A stretch of DNA of 42,466 nt, taken from the NCBI GenBank assembly GCA_022821985.1, contig JAJECP010000019.1, positions 1 through 42,466 of the forward strand. The letters run 5' to 3'. This document shows positions 42,449-42,466 of the stretch, piece after piece. The position numbers and the translations under genes are program-made. Source of the stretch: Acidimicrobiia bacterium (GTDB lineage: Bacteria > Actinomycetota > Acidimicrobiia > Acidimicrobiales > Poriferisodalaceae). Positions within the stretch are counted from its first letter, which is position 1. The number at the start of each line of letters is the position of its first letter. Under the pieces are notes generated by a model. The model was given only the letters and a program-made list of their open reading frames with translations, was not told where the DNA came from and did not search any database.

Positions 42449-42466
42449 GCGACTGCACTGTATGTG
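42425..42466 (+). CDS. Transposase, N-terminal fragment cut by the window edge
   Basis: Only 14 codons are visible: M-G-P then DLDTLATALYV. The block DL(D/L)T-x-ATALYV is the N-terminus I associate with a large actinobacterial group of DDE-type insertion-sequence transposases, often continuing with an acidic DD pair. This is recall of a family pattern, not an alignment, and the IS family cannot be fixed from 14 residues. ATG 42425 follows GGAGGTTCTCGGC, an excellent ribosome-binding site. The left end of the element should lie in 42313-42372, where G-rich short repeats (GGGGTGGGGT and GGTGGGGTGAGGGTG) occur, but no terminal repeat can be confirmed without the right end. Confidence 0.5.
   Translation, partial: MGPDLDTLATALYV

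Noticed and set aside
1..42466. tRNA, rRNA, CRISPR arrays, riboswitches or prophage genes
   Set aside because: Intergenic regions were read on both strands; none shows cloverleaf ends, regularly spaced repeats, or phage-type gene order.

Overview
The window is GC-rich, densely coded DNA from an actinobacterium. Actinobacterial traits visible here are three F420-type LLM oxidoreductases, a pgsA-cinA pair, an actinobacterial-style FtsK, many GTG starts, and at least ten starts that look leaderless (TANNNT six to eight bases before ATG/GTG). Acidimicrobiia is my best guess at class level; that is inference from gene content, not a phylogeny. There is no rRNA, tRNA, CRISPR array or prophage, and no gene-free stretch over 300 bases.

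Layout. 1-246: tail of a Calx-beta surface-type protein. 417-3960: enoyl-CoA hydratase, MCT-type MFS carrier and class III CoA-transferase in one plus-strand run, apparently for uptake and CoA-dependent breakdown of an organic acid. 3991-5794: two LLM flavin oxidoreductases. 5935-8038: pgsA and cinA. 8168-11884: class IV aminotransferase and a family A DNA polymerase with a large insertion. 12005-20379: mixed catabolic genes (MFS exporter, HSD10-like SDR, alpha/beta hydrolase, SMP-30, Nudix, acyl-CoA dehydrogenase, second CoA-transferase, class III aminotransferase). 20449-23390: third LLM enzyme, DUF6159-like membrane protein, EamA exporter.

23469-27327 is a plus-strand run: SDR, PhyH-type dioxygenase, SMP-30 lactonase and a LacI regulator. 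It converges on a minus-strand inositol operon (36606 to 27332): iolE, sugar-binding lipoprotein, a very large ABC permease, ABC ATPase, a second Gfo/Idh/MocA dehydrogenase, iolD and iolG. Together these would import an inositol-like cyclitol, oxidise it (IolG), dehydrate the inosose (IolE) and open the ring (IolD). iolB, iolC, iolJ and iolA are not here and must lie elsewhere if the pathway is complete.

36730-42466: a remnant of a duplicated metallo-hydrolase gene, the intact hydrolase, a cytochrome P450, FtsK, a membrane protein with a DedA-like half, and the first 14 codons of a transposase whose start region lies inside a long inverted repeat. The most unusual items are the 760-residue permease, the polymerase insertion, the altered CinA amidase domain, the recurrent leaderless promoter signature and the transposase hairpin.
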